Source: Cepaea nemoralis (Eukaryota > Mollusca > Gastropoda > Stylommatophora > Helicidae). Taken from it: a stretch of DNA of 64,000 bases. Shown one piece after another: positions 10,701-18,067 of this stretch. The stretch covers positions 360,001 to 424,000 of the forward strand of contig JACEFZ010027761.1 of NCBI GenBank assembly GCA_014155875.1. Reading direction: 5' to 3'. The notes below the pieces were generated by a model. The model had not been told where the DNA came from, did not search any database, and saw only the letters and a list, made by a program, of their open reading frames with translations. Both the position numbers and the translations under genes were made by a program. Each line of letters begins with the position of its first letter. Position 1 is the stretch's first letter.

Positions 10701-13190
10701 CAGAAGAAGAAGAAGAAGAAACCCAGCATTTATTGGCTAGTGTGTGATTTGCTAGATGATGCTAATTCAGTATTGTGCCGTTGCTGTCTGAACGGCTGAC
10801 GACTCAAACTATCCACATAAACGCAAACCAGTTAGCTTCCATATCACCTGCGACTGATTTTGAACCCTCGACTGGGTGTGTCTGGGAATTGTGACACGCA
10901 TTTCACTATCCCCTAATCCATAGTATCAGTATATACACAGTATATTCTACAATGAAGTAGATTTCTTCCTGAGTTATGTTATTGTACATTTTGCATTATA
11001 TTATACACAGTATATTCTACAATAAAATAGGGTTCTTCCTTAGTTCATGTTATTGTACATTTTTTTGGGTTATACACAGTACATTATGAGGAGCAGCTGG
11101 CTAAGTGGCTAGAACACCGGACTCTCCTTTGGGAGACCCAGGTTCGATCCCTCGGTAAGGTTTTGGGATTTTTTTCTGTCGGGGGGCAAAAAGAAAATCC
11201 TAACCTGCACAGTTTGCGGCGACTGCACTAGCCAGGCGGCCTTAATTCCTCAGGCTCAAAGACCCCTCTTCCACACACCGCAAGGTACTATATTGGCAGT
11301 AAATGACAGTTGACAATGACACAATACATTCCACAATAAAATAGGTTTCTTTCTGAGTTCATTTTATTGTACATATTTTGTTACTGTGTAATCGTATTTT
11401 ATTGTAGAATATAAAATACGTTTCATTCTGAGCTTATGTTATTGTACATTTAAAAAAAAATTTTCTTGTCTGTATGGGGAAAAAAACAACATATTAATGG
11501 CAGAATCAGCTACAAGGTAACATTGACTTATGACCAGCTTTTATTATTCCTGGATACCCCACAACCCAGTAATATAATAGCCAGATAATCTGCAACACAT
11601 CTTTATAATAGCCATTTAACTTATTATTAGTGTTATGCCAGCTCTGTAACGAGAGGGTTATGGACACAGTTTGTAATCCTGCAAATGGATTCGAAACACA
11701 GCTGCCGGCGATTTGGCAGCTGACCGCCTTGTGTTGGTTTTTATAAAATGGTATGGGTGCTGGTCGTTCAGAAAGCAAGGCAAGCCACTGAACATAAACT
11801 TTCCAAGAAGTCACAAACAGCCAAAACATGCTGGGGGTTGACTGTGATGTCCTGTAAAGGATATGCAGCTAACAATTAGTGTCATAGTATTGTTTTAATA
11901 ATCATTGAAACCCTATGGTAGTGTAAATGCATTAATGCATGTATGATCTTATTACAGATGCCATCTTTTCTGTAGAAACAATTCTTTACAATACCAGTAG
12001 GATCTGTATTATGAAATAATTTAGTAATGGATATTAATATTGGGGGCTGCTATAGTACAGTGGCAAGCACGTTCACCTGCCGGTCCAGTGGTCATGGGTT
12101 CAAATCTTCATAGAGGTGGTTTTAAAACATTGACCAGGGCTCCCAGGTTGACCCAGCCTAAAATGGGTGCTGGGACATGTCATGTGAAGTAAAAGTGGGT
12201 GGCATGACATTGACCACATCACCCGTGGATTGTTGATTGGGTTATAAAATGTGGGGCTAGCACCATTTACCCGGAGCACCTCAAACATTTAAAAGTGTCC
12301 TTTAATCTACTTACTATTAACAGTTAGAGCATCGCTTGGCTGATCTGGCAGATTCTGCAGCTTGTCTTGTTCCAGATGTATTGGTGTTACCTTTCCTCTG
12401 GAGTACACTAGACAGGCCGAGAGAAGGATCATGCTGCATGGGCAACACACAGTCTCTACAATTCAACCCAAGCTTTGTGCTATGGAGAGGTATAACTGCT
12501 ATTATTGGTTCTCCATAATGGATTGTGGTTATTATGCCTTTTTTGAAGTATGATGTAACAAACTGTCCCCTGTCAAGACAGCAAGGTGCCAGTAAGAACT
12601 TACTATTAATAGTATTGTGAATGACAACATTAACTGTAGCTTCATGTTAAGGTTTAACCACTGTTTGTGTACTATTTATGTTTTATTATCACCTTTGTGT
12701 GTTAACTTTGACCCTATGTGTTAACATTTACAATGTTAATACCCTCAATATATACAGCTATATTTTCACATGCTCAAATGTTTAATTAATATGTAAATGT
12801 TTATCCTATTTCTAGGTTTTCAGCCAGAAAAGAGTTCTGATGAAGATGCTACTAATCTTCATGAAAGGAAAGATGCTTCCTTTACTGTGCTGTATACTAG
12901 ATTCACTTGTTGAATCAGTGGAGATCTTTTGTCAAAAACTGAAAGCATCTCAGTTACACAGTGAAGCTGTCGATCCTGATCTGTTTGAGAATGGCTATTA
13001 CATAATCAATTGTTTGGAGCTAATCATGAAAATATGGGCAAAGGATAATCATGTACATGCTTCTATACTACAAGAAGCTCAGGAAAAACTGGATAGATTT
13101 CTTCTGCAGGTTACTCATTGTTTTCCTTTGGTGGCTCAAGCTTTGTCAAGAATAACATCACTTATTGAAGTAATCCTTCAGAATAGATGA
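4122..13190 (+). CDS. MEI4: MEI4-like meiotic double-strand break protein, six exons
   Basis: Six exons are read: 4122-4416, 5997-6157, 7856-7969, 10259-10495, 12324-12489 and 12816-13190, about 449 codons against 385 in human MEI4. Family knowledge: MEI4 sits on meiotic chromosome axes with REC114 and IHO1 and is needed for SPO11 break formation. Seen: the N-terminal helix KLAVAIAILRIKP followed by RKYTEML, which resembles the vertebrate LALALAIIRSKP...REYTEHL; a central ENYRFMHSVIELQGL helix; and a C-terminal FENGYYIINCLELIMKIW...HCFPLVAQAL stretch in the place of the family's C-terminal helices. Phases agree for exons 1 to 5 (1, 0, 0, 0). Exon 5 ends in phase 1 while the conserved frame of exon 6 starts in phase 0, so a micro-exon, another splice site or a frameshift is needed. 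The start could be ATG 4122, or an upstream exon could splice at the CAG ending at 4128. Confidence 0.78.
4470..4650 (-). mobile_element. SINE family B fragment, antisense
   Basis: Contains ACCCCAGCATTTAATAGC and CAGTAGTTTGCC, the reverse complement of the family B body (GGCAAACTACTGAA...). It lies in the first MEI4-like intron and is well diverged. Confidence 0.65.
4700..4935 (+). mobile_element. tRNA-derived SINE (family D)
   Basis: The head GTCTCCGTGGCGAAGTGGTC is A-box-like. GGTTGTGGGTTAGATACC is a degenerate B box. The body contains AGACTCCTGGGGGTCATCGC. Related sequence recurs near 29620-29765 (antisense) and 59430-59590. Confidence 0.75.
5533..5613. repeat. (GA)n microsatellite
   Basis: An uninterrupted GA dinucleotide run of about 80 bp. 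The Leu/Ser-repeat open frames on the opposite strand are artefacts of the repeat. Confidence 0.95.
5670..5900. repeat. (GT)n/(GA)n microsatellite cluster
   Basis: A GT run at 5671-5687, GA at 5687-5728, then degenerate GTGT/TATG sequence up to about 5900, just before MEI4-like exon 2. Confidence 0.85.
5997..6157 (+). CDS. MEI4: MEI4-like exon 2
   Basis: Acceptor TTACAG ends at 5996 and donor GTAAGC starts at 6158. It completes codon 99 and reads SHQNGTDVCLKSSKP... to KLGDTL in the phase left by exon 1. This is a low-complexity, polar linker with no clear domain. It is supported by the matching phase and good splice sites rather than by strong homology. Confidence 0.6.
6250..6485 (+). mobile_element. 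tRNA-derived SINE (family B)
   Basis: GGTCTCCGTGGCTAAAGGC head, GCGATTCGTAAGCCCGC, then the conserved body GGAGCCGGTCGTTCAG...GCAATGGCAAACTACTGAA and the 3' end GTGTTGACAGTGATGTCCTG. It lies in MEI4-like intron 2. This is the most frequent SINE in the window. Confidence 0.85.
6500..7214. other. MEI4-like intron 2, unique sequence
   Basis: AT-rich, with GGTATGAGATGGGTG / GGTATGAGCTAGGT and similar motifs recurring loosely at about 6510, 6760 and 6840. No gene or recognisable element. Confidence 0.4.
7226..7625 (-). mobile_element. tRNA-derived SINE (family F), complete copy with target duplications
   Basis: The 11-bp direct repeats GGCTTAAATCT lie at 7215-7225 and 7626-7636. On the minus strand it starts GGGGGCTGCGTAGTCTCGAGG, has B box GGTTCAAGCCCCG, and ends in an AGTTT-repeat tail at the left. 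It lies antisense in MEI4-like intron 2. Confidence 0.9.
7697..7759. repeat. (TA)n microsatellite
   Basis: About 60 bp of pure AT dinucleotides in MEI4-like intron 2. Confidence 0.95.
7856..7969 (+). CDS. MEI4: MEI4-like exon 3
   Basis: Acceptor TTACAG ends at 7855 and donor GTAATA starts at 7970. It is phase 0 on both sides and 38 codons long. ENYRFMHSVIELQGLANQKPG resembles the central helix of vertebrate MEI4 (FLQYLLELKNL...). Confidence 0.72.
8175..8280 (+). repeat. Short dispersed repeat
   Basis: GGCTGACTCATTCACAGGATT...GAACGGGGTAGGGGTAAT recurs at 20040-20140 with a few differences. Its family is unknown. Confidence 0.6.
8445..8610 (+). mobile_element. SINE family E fragment (3' half)
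   Basis: CCTCTGAAGTCGGAGTGGGTTC, then GGAAAGCTAATCCACAC and GGACTATGCTTGA match the 3' half of the complete copy at 32541-32815. Confidence 0.7.
8840..9075 (-). pseudogene. LINE RNase H fragment
   Basis: The minus strand reads SPGHAGVLGNEQADRMA, the hallmark of the RNase H domain in the 3' part of I-clade-type non-LTR retrotransposons. It is short and degenerate, in MEI4-like intron 3. Compare the intact domain at 14072-14965. Confidence 0.65.
9330..9960. other. MEI4-like intron 3, nothing recognised
   Basis: A short direct duplication ACTTCAGTGCTGAAGGATGATATATCA lies at about 9353-9402. Otherwise only weak SINE-like similarity appears, from about 9970 on. Confidence 0.4.
10259..10495 (+). 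CDS. MEI4: MEI4-like exon 4
   Basis: Acceptor TTCAG ends at 10258 and donor GTAGGT starts at 10496. It has 79 codons and is phase 0 on both sides. It reads TDHLLKSACTHISTLRNVIS... to KLVQTSSSGQSQ. Predicted helices include EFMQEVCSLVECIIAKLV, in the region of the vertebrate ILKKCSKKLEEFEKTLL helix. It is weakly conserved but has good splice sites and a fitting phase. Confidence 0.68.
10573..10718 (+). mobile_element. 146-bp retroelement-like insertion with 13-bp target duplications, nested in a SINE
   Basis: Direct repeats AAACCCAGCATTT lie at 10560-10572 and 10719-10731 and interrupt an antisense family B SINE. The insert is GC-rich and ends in a GAA-repeat tail. Near the 3' end a perfect 7-bp stem CATCCGG/CCGGATG (10674-10680, 10690-10696) closes an A-rich loop. 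This is the layout expected of a short LINE 3' end or a small SINE moved by target-primed reverse transcription. Confidence 0.75.
10732..10920 (-). mobile_element. SINE family B, antisense remainder
   Basis: Continues the element broken by the 146-bp insertion: TGCTGTCTGAACGG, ACCTGCGACTGATTTTGAACCC (antisense B-box region). Confidence 0.6.
10925..11455. repeat. Tandem repeat of about 68 bp, split by a SINE
   Basis: The unit TATACACAGTATATTCTACA followed by AT-AAGTAG...TTATTGTACAT recurs at about 10930, 11002, 11072, 11325 and 11400. The third unit is interrupted by the SINE at 11091-11310. Confidence 0.75.
11091..11310 (+). mobile_element. tRNA-derived SINE (family A)
   Basis: GAGGAGCAGCTGGCTAAGTGG (A-box-like), GGTTCGATCCC (canonical B box), then CTGTCGGGGGGC and the 3' end CACACCGCAAGGTACTAT. 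Flanks ACAGTACATT / ACAATACATT may be a decayed target duplication. Other copies are at 37955-38160, 40540-40740 and 54358-54570. Confidence 0.88.
11635..11875 (+). mobile_element. SINE family B
   Basis: Contains TGGACACAGTTTGTAATCC, GGTCGTTCAGAAAGCAAGGC and GTGATGTCCTGTAAAGGATATGC, as in the other copies. The head is degenerate. Confidence 0.75.
12047..12290 (+). mobile_element. SINE family C
   Basis: GGGGCTGCTATAGTACAGTGGC head, CGGTCCAGTGGTCATGGGTTC, then the GGCTCCCAGGTTGACCC body. It ends about 30 bp before MEI4-like exon 5. Confidence 0.78.
12324..12489 (+). CDS. MEI4: MEI4-like exon 5
   Basis: Acceptor AACAG ends at 12323 and donor AGAG|GTATAA is at 12490. Phase 0 entry gives LEHRLADLADSAACLVPDVL and 55 codons, plus one base. 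The exit phase (1) does not fit exon 6. Other GT sites at codon boundaries (12369, 12378, 12384, 12477) have poor context. This is the least certain exon. Confidence 0.55.
12515..12596 (+). mobile_element. LINE 3'-end fragment
   Basis: GGTTATTATGCCTTTTT...CTGTCAAGACAGCAAGGTGCCA matches the 3' end of the zinc-finger LINE at 25741-29540 and the copy at 60200-60270. Confidence 0.7.
12816..13190 (+). CDS. MEI4: MEI4-like exon 6 (C-terminal helices, stop)
   Basis: Acceptor TTTCTAG ends at 12815. The frame starting at 12816 gives 124 codons and TGA at 13188-13190. FENGYYIINCLELIMKIW and LQEAQEKLDRFLLQVTHCFPL resemble the C-terminal helices of vertebrate MEI4 (YENIFYLFWVLEQLL...). The other frame, which would agree with exon 5, stops after about 30 codons. 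Confidence 0.75.
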   Translation, partial: VFSQKRVLMKMLLIFMKGKMLPLLCCILDSLVESVEIFCQKLKASQLHSEAVDPDLFENGYYIINCLELIMKIWAKDNHVHASILQEAQEKLDRFLLQVTHCFPLVAQALSRITSLIEVILQNR

Positions 13191-13333
13191 CTTAATATAT
13201 ACTTATTAACGCTTAGATTTTTATTCCCCTTTTAACAAAACATACTACCACATATAGCATACACATAATTTGTAAATAGCTTATAAATAATTATCAAAGT
13301 GGTCTTTTCCTAGTTTAATATTCTGAATATGAA

Positions 13334-13339
13334 AATAAA
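13334..13339 (+). promoter_or_regulatory. Possible polyadenylation signal of the MEI4-like gene
   Basis: First AATAAA downstream of the stop codon, about 145 bp after it and just before a LINE fragment. Position is the only support. Confidence 0.35.
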
Positions 13340-13344
13340 ATATA

Positions 13345-13615
13345 TTGAATACAGCAGCATGTGCCTTACCAACTGGGAAAGGCATTTATGTCTCTCCCCA
13401 GACTTCGATCCTTGGTTCTGAATCAACTCTGTTGATGATATACTCCATGCCACTGTTTCAGCATGATTTCTACCCAGGATCATTTCTGTCAATCTGCCTC
13501 TTTTTCCACTGATCTTTCCAGTTGTCTTGATGTATTCCAACATCTATCCTCTTGTTACATGACCAAAGAACAACATTACTCTCTTTCTTATAGTTGCATA
13601 TAATACAGATCAATA
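13345..13615 (-). mobile_element. LINE 3'-end fragment
   Basis: The minus strand encodes ETVAWSISSTELIQNQ...KTTGKISGKRGR, similar to the GHVMRR...TGKIEGKRPRGR...HAFWHGT end of LINEs in this window. It is related to 61741-62050. Confidence 0.65.
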
Positions 13616-13654
13616 GATATTGGCCAAAGGGCTTTGAAGATGCATGTAATATAA

Positions 13655-13790
13655 AAAGTGCTAGCTAAAATGCTGAGAAGTTGCATATAATATAAAACAA
13701 TATGTCCTAGCCAAAAGGCTGAGAAGTTGCATATAATATAAAACAATATGTCCTAGCCAAAAGGCTGAGAAGTTGCATATAATACAAAAC
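13655..13790. repeat. 45-bp tandem repeat, three units
   Basis: GTCCTAGCCAAAAGGCTGAG and GTTGCATATAATATAAAAC recur three times. Unit 2 and unit 3 are nearly identical. Confidence 0.9.
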
Positions 13791-13842
13791 AATGGGTACA
13801 AGTATTCAAGTATAATTCAGCACACCATCCTCCCCCCAACGC

Positions 13843-13867
13843 ACCCACACACACACACACACACACC
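13843..13867. repeat. (CA)n microsatellite
   Basis: About 24 bp of CA repeat. Confidence 0.9.
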
Positions 13868-14044
13868 TCTCCCCCTCTCCATTATATTGAATGTACTGTT
13901 ATATTTATTGAAAATAAAAGTCATTGTATAAATTTTTTGATGGAAATAAAGTTTATTTATAGCAGATTTTAACTAAATTCTACACATTGTGGTAAACAAT
14001 AAACACTTTTTAAGACCAATATTGAAACCTTTTATTTAAAAAGT

Positions 14045-14976
14045 TAGTTAGTTAGTTAGTTAGTCGACAGATCATCCTCGTTGCACATCGGACCATTCAG
14101 TCCATAAGTGCTCGGATCCCCTCCTCAGCAAATCCCGCAGCGTGTAGCGGCTAACGACGCCAGTTCTGTGTTGGTTTATCAATCTTCTTTGGCTTCCTGC
14201 GTAGTGTTCTTGTTTGGCCACCCCTCTTTTAATTTGCTGCTCTCGCAGTCTGGCCATTGTTGTAGATTCACAGTCATCACTTGGTTCTTGCAAAAGTCTC
14301 ACTTCTCGTAGAGCATTCAGAATGTCAGCCTGGTCCATGGCGCGTCCGCCCTCCACAGTAGCCTCACCTGCGAGCTTGTCAGCCCGCTCATTTCCTTGTA
14401 CTCCCGCATGACCTGGCACGAAGATGAAACTAATCTTTGCCAGCCGAGACCGCTCCAGAGGCAGCAACCATTCTCTTCGGATCGACCCCTCCTCTATCCT
14501 CTTGATCATGTTCATTGAGTCGCTAAGGAAACAAGCCCTAGTGAATGTCTGTGTCTCGAGCCATGTTATTGCTTTACTTACTGCCATGACTTCCATGGTC
14601 AGGCTACTTGTGGTTTCAGTGAAAGCACCAGAGTCCTCCTTCACAATTCTCCCTCCGGCCCGAGCTGTAAAGGCCCATGAGCTTCTCACATGTCGGACGA
14701 CCGACCCATCTGTGTAGATGACTGCGTCACTGTCTAGCGAATTCTCGAAAATCAACGCTTGTACTTCAGCCTCCACAGCAGCCGGATTTTCTTGTCTGCA
14801 TTTTCTATCTAGTTGGATGCAAACTGAAAAGGATGTGCAGAAGTCTGTTGGCACTTGCACCCACTCCTCGCCAGGTTCTAAGTCCTCAAGTGAACACACC
14901 TGTTGAAGAATGTCTTCGGCTTGACCCATCCACGACCGTCCTCTTTTTAACCTGCTGCCCTTCACCTTCCTAATTA
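14045..14976 (-). mobile_element. 5'-truncated LINE copy with RNase H and target duplications
   Basis: Direct repeats TTATTTAAAAAGT at 14032-14044 and 14977-14989 bracket the copy. An AGTT-repeat tail lies at the left, which is the 3' end of the minus-strand element. The body is almost entirely the RNase H reading frame at 14072-14965. Truncation at the 5' end with a simple-repeat tail and target duplications is the normal product of target-primed reverse transcription. Confidence 0.9.
14072..14965 (-). CDS. LINE RNase H domain, C-terminal part of the pol protein
   Basis: 297 residues open without a stop. The RNase H core is clear: VIYTDGS (first Asp), LTMEVMAV (Glu), CFLSDSMNMI (second Asp), then FVPGHAGVQGNERADKLAGEA (His and last Asp). 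A C-terminal tail with SRYTLRDLLRRG...HLWTEWSD follows, ending near the element's 3' end. In I-clade-type LINEs this domain follows the reverse transcriptase and helps remove the RNA template. Endonuclease and RT are missing through truncation, so this copy cannot move alone. The open frame suggests a fairly recent insertion. Confidence 0.85.
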   Translation of the reverse strand: MKGSRLKRGRSWMGQAEDILQQVCSLEDLEPGEEWVQVPTDFCTSFSVCIQLDRKCRQENPAAVEAEVQALIFENSLDSDAVIYTDGSVVRHVRSSWAFTARAGGRIVKEDSGAFTETTSSLTMEVMAVSKAITWLETQTFTRACFLSDSMNMIKRIEEGSIRREWLLPLERSRLAKISFIFVPGHAGVQGNERADKLAGEATVEGGRAMDQADILNALREVRLLQEPSDDCESTTMARLREQQIKRGVAKQEHYAGSQRRLINQHRTGVVSRYTLRDLLRRGSEHLWTEWSDVQRG

Positions 14977-15065
14977 TTATTTAAAAAGTGTAACTAGTAA
15001 CTGTTTTTAACTGTTTCTGTATCAGACTCCTCACAGTGCATTTATTTGGTACTCTGCTCATGATA

Positions 15066-15140
15066 TGGGAGCCGCAGTAGGGCAGTGGCTAGCGCAGTCG
15101 CCTGCTGGCCCGGTGGTCACATGTTCAAATCTTCATCCTT
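15066..15140 (+). mobile_element. SINE family C head
   Basis: GGGAGCCGCAGTAGGGCAGTGGCTAGC followed by CCGGTGGTCACATGTTCAAATC. The body is missing. Confidence 0.7.
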
Positions 15141-15280
15141 TTGTGTACATGGTCGTGTTCTAATAAAGCTTACCATCTACTTCACGGGTCTATACGACCT
15201 GAATGCCAGTGCATTTTAATTCACTGTCTTTCAGAGGTTTCACAAGCAGCCAACTTTAAGGACTTTTGTCTTCTTCAGAA

Positions 15281-15445
15281 TGGCATTGGACTGCCAAGAG
15301 CCGACAACTGCATTGGACTGCCAAGAACCGACAACTGCATTGGCCTGCCAAGAGCAAACAACTGCATTGGGCTGCTAAGAGCAGACAACTGCATTGGGCT
15401 GCCAAGAGAAGACAACTGCATTGGGCTGCCAAAAGCAGACAACTC
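15281..15445. repeat. 27-bp minisatellite, six units, open in several frames
   Basis: The unit is CATTGGACTGCCAAGAGC plus ...GACAACTG. Because 27 is a multiple of three, each frame gives a nine-residue repeat (for example IGLPRADNC on + and CSCLLLAAQ on -). The open frames here are a by-product of the repeat; no evidence of a protein. Confidence 0.85.
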
Positions 15446-15490
15446 AACAGTGTTAGGATTAACAACAGATGCAGAATTTTTATGTTTTAA

Positions 15491-16592
15491 CCCTACCAGA
15501 CAGCTGTACCCATTCTTCGAGAATTTCCTATTCTGCTGCTAGACCGCTGAACCTAATTTTCGGTACTTTGCCTAGTATGTGAAAAACATGTGTCATAAAC
15601 TAAAAATAACCAACCAATCATGGTCAGATCTCATGGTTAGTCATTGCAAATGTCTACCCCCATGTGTTTGAATTGACTTTGTGTGGTTTAACGTGAAAAA
15701 ATTCTGAAAAGTTACAATGAAACGAGCGGCTGATGAACCAAGCACTTCAACAACAAAGAGAAGTAGGTCTAGTCTTTTCACAGTCCAACAGGTGATCGAT
15801 ACTTTGGTTGATTCGGACTCTGAGGAGTCCAACCCAAAATGTTGTAATAAAGAGAAGAAATAAAGATGGCAGTGTGCAAGAAATACAGATGCCACAACTG
15901 GCGAAAGACTATAATAAATATATGGGTGGCTGTGACAAAAATGACCAGATGACCCGCCTTCACCAGTCTCGTCGTCGTTACCGCTGGCTCCGGCGGCTTT
16001 TTATAAACATTTTTTATGTAGGCCATTTATAATTCTTATATCTTGTATGCTTCAAAGCAGCAAGCTGCTTCAAAAAAGCCAGATTATTTCACCAGATATA
16101 TTCAGAAACTGTGCCTGCAACTTATTGGTAGATACAGGACATCAGCCCACCGCCACCCACAAAAGGAACCCTGCCCTCAACGGATGACCCCTGGCAATCA
16201 TTTTCCAGAGATTCCCCCTGGGACATCGTCTAATCATATCTGTGTTGTGTGCATGGAAAAGTACTCCAGGTACAACAAGCAAAATCCCGGAGTGTCTTAC
16301 AAAGACAATCCATGCAAGAAGGTGAAGAGCAACATCTGGTGCTAACTTTGCAAGAAGTACCTCTGTGTGAAACAAGGCTCATCCTGCTGGGTTGATTGGC
16401 ATACACAGGTGGAATATTGGCGCTAGATGAAAGGTAGACATATTTTCTACAGTGTCTCCAAGTTCCATCTTATTCTAACCACTTGTTTGCATGTAACTAA
16501 TATTTTTCTATATCATGTTGGTTTTTTCTCTTTAATGCTCAGGAGCCCAGGTATAGGGGACAGTTAGGTTCAGGGCCTCAGGTCTGGTAGGG
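15491..16592 (+). mobile_element. Internally deleted piggyBac element
   Basis: Perfect 11-bp terminal inverted repeats CCCTACCAGAC (15491-15501) and GTCTGGTAGGG (16582-16592), flanked by TTAA at 15487-15490 and 16593-16596. This is the superfamily's target duplication. At 1.1 kb it is about half the normal length. It holds the two ends of a transposase gene without the catalytic middle. Confidence 0.93.
15717..16345 (+). pseudogene. piggyBac transposase remnant, N- and C-termini only
   Basis: ATG at 15717 opens a 49-codon N-terminus rich in Ser, Asp and Glu (MKRAADEPSTSTTKRSRS...LVDSDSEES). It then jumps to VIKRRNKDGSVQEI and KDYNKYMGGCDKNDQMTRL, which belong to the region just after the catalytic core. 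That is followed by RRRYRWLRRLFINIFY, a frameshift near 16022, and a Cys-rich C-terminus (HICVVCMEKYS, then CKKYLC with a Trp-His pair up to about 16430). The DDD catalytic region is deleted near 15840. The Cys-rich end would bind the element ends in an intact protein. It is not functional. Confidence 0.85.
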
Positions 16593-16718
16593 TTAATAGT
16601 TGCATATTAACTGTCATAATCTTGTCATTTTTATATTTCACAAATGCCACCTCTGTTTTTTTTAAATACTAACATTGTTTAATTAAACATCAGGATTATA
16701 TTATGAAAGTTTCACAAT

Positions 16719-16935
16719 CTCTCTGTGGGCATGAGGTTTGCGGACACAATTCGCAATCCCGTATATCACTTTTGAAACAGCTGCAAGCAATTTGGCAGCA
16801 AATCGTTTGCGTTGCTTTTAATTAATCTATGAGTGCCGGTCGTTCAGAAAGCAATGGCAAACTACTGAAAGTTGCCAAGAAATCACAAAAAGCCCAAAAA
16901 TGCTGGAATTGACTAAATGTCCTTGTAAAGGATAT
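16719..16935 (+). mobile_element. SINE family B
   Basis: CGGACACAATTCGCAATCCC, GCCGGTCGTTCAGAAAGC and TGTCCTTGTAAAGGATAT match the family body. Confidence 0.75.
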
Positions 16936-16939
16936 ACAC

Positions 16940-17275
16940 TAGTTAGTTAGTCAACAGATCATCATCATTGCACATCGAACCATTCAGTCCATAAGTGCTC
17001 GGATCCCCTCCTCAGCAAATCCCACAGCGTGTAGCAGCTAATGACACCAGTTCTGTGTTGGTTTATCAATCTTCTTTGGCTTCCTGCATAGTGTTCTTGT
17101 TTGGTCACACCTCTTTTAATTTGCAGTCTGGCCATGGTTGTAGATTCACAGTCATCACTTGGTTCTCGCAAAACTCTTACTTCTTGTAAAGCATTCAGAA
17201 TGTCAGCCTGGTCCATGCACATCTGCCTTCCACAGTAGCCTCACCTGTGAGCTTGTCAGCCTGCTTACTAACTTA
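16940..17275 (-). mobile_element. LINE 3'-end copy (RNase H family), heavily truncated
   Basis: About 90% identical by eye to 14045-14370: an AGTTAGTT tail at left, then MDQADILNAL...REPSDDCEST and the LWTEW end. It lacks the catalytic RNase H motifs. Confidence 0.85.
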
Positions 17276-17795
17276 ACTCATAATCATCATAGGGAAGGTT
17301 GACAATCATCATATGAAAGGTTCCCAATCATTATAGGGAAGGATCATGATCATTATAGGAGAGGCTCACAATTATATGAAAGGCTCACAATCATTATAGG
17401 AAAGGCTCACAATCATTATAGGAAAGTCTCACAATTAAAATGAAAGGCTCACAATTATATGAAAGGCTCACAATCATAAAATGAAGGGCTCTCTTTTATA
17501 TGAAAGGCTCACAGTCATCATAGAAAAGGCTCACATTCATTATAGGAAAGGCTCCAATCATCATTGCAAAGGTTCACAGTCATAGGAAAGGCTCACAATC
17601 ATAGGAAAAGCCCATAATTATATGATAGTCTCACAATCATCATAGGATAGGCTGACAATCATTATAGGAAAGGCTGACAATCATCATAGGAAAAGCTCAC
17701 AATCATTATAGGAAATGCTCACAATCATTATAAGAAAGGCTCATAATTGTATGAAAGTGTTACAATTATATGAAAGTCTCACAATTCATCATAGG
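17276..17795. repeat. 22-bp minisatellite
   Basis: About 23 degenerate units of AATCATTATAGGAAAGGCTCAC. Variants lose or change a few bases. Confidence 0.9.
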
Positions 17796-18067
17796 ATTGC
17801 GGGTTCTTTATCTTCTTTTATGGGTATTACATTTATAAGAATGACGCCTTGGTTTTGCTTAAGGGAGAGAGTAAAGAGAATGGTGCACTTTTCAATGTGT
17901 ATGCTGGCTCACCATCCGTTTGTCCATTCTGCACTTACATCTGAAGCTCTTTGATGGTGGCCACAGATGCATGTTCATTTGTACTCAATTGGACCAGGTT
18001 ATTAGCGTACATTGCCACTGTAATTCCGTGTTGTGATTGGACAGCAATCGATGACGCTCTTCAGTGA

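Noticed and set aside
17276..17795. Possible CRISPR-like array (22-bp units)
   Set aside because: Degenerate contiguous minisatellite without spacers.
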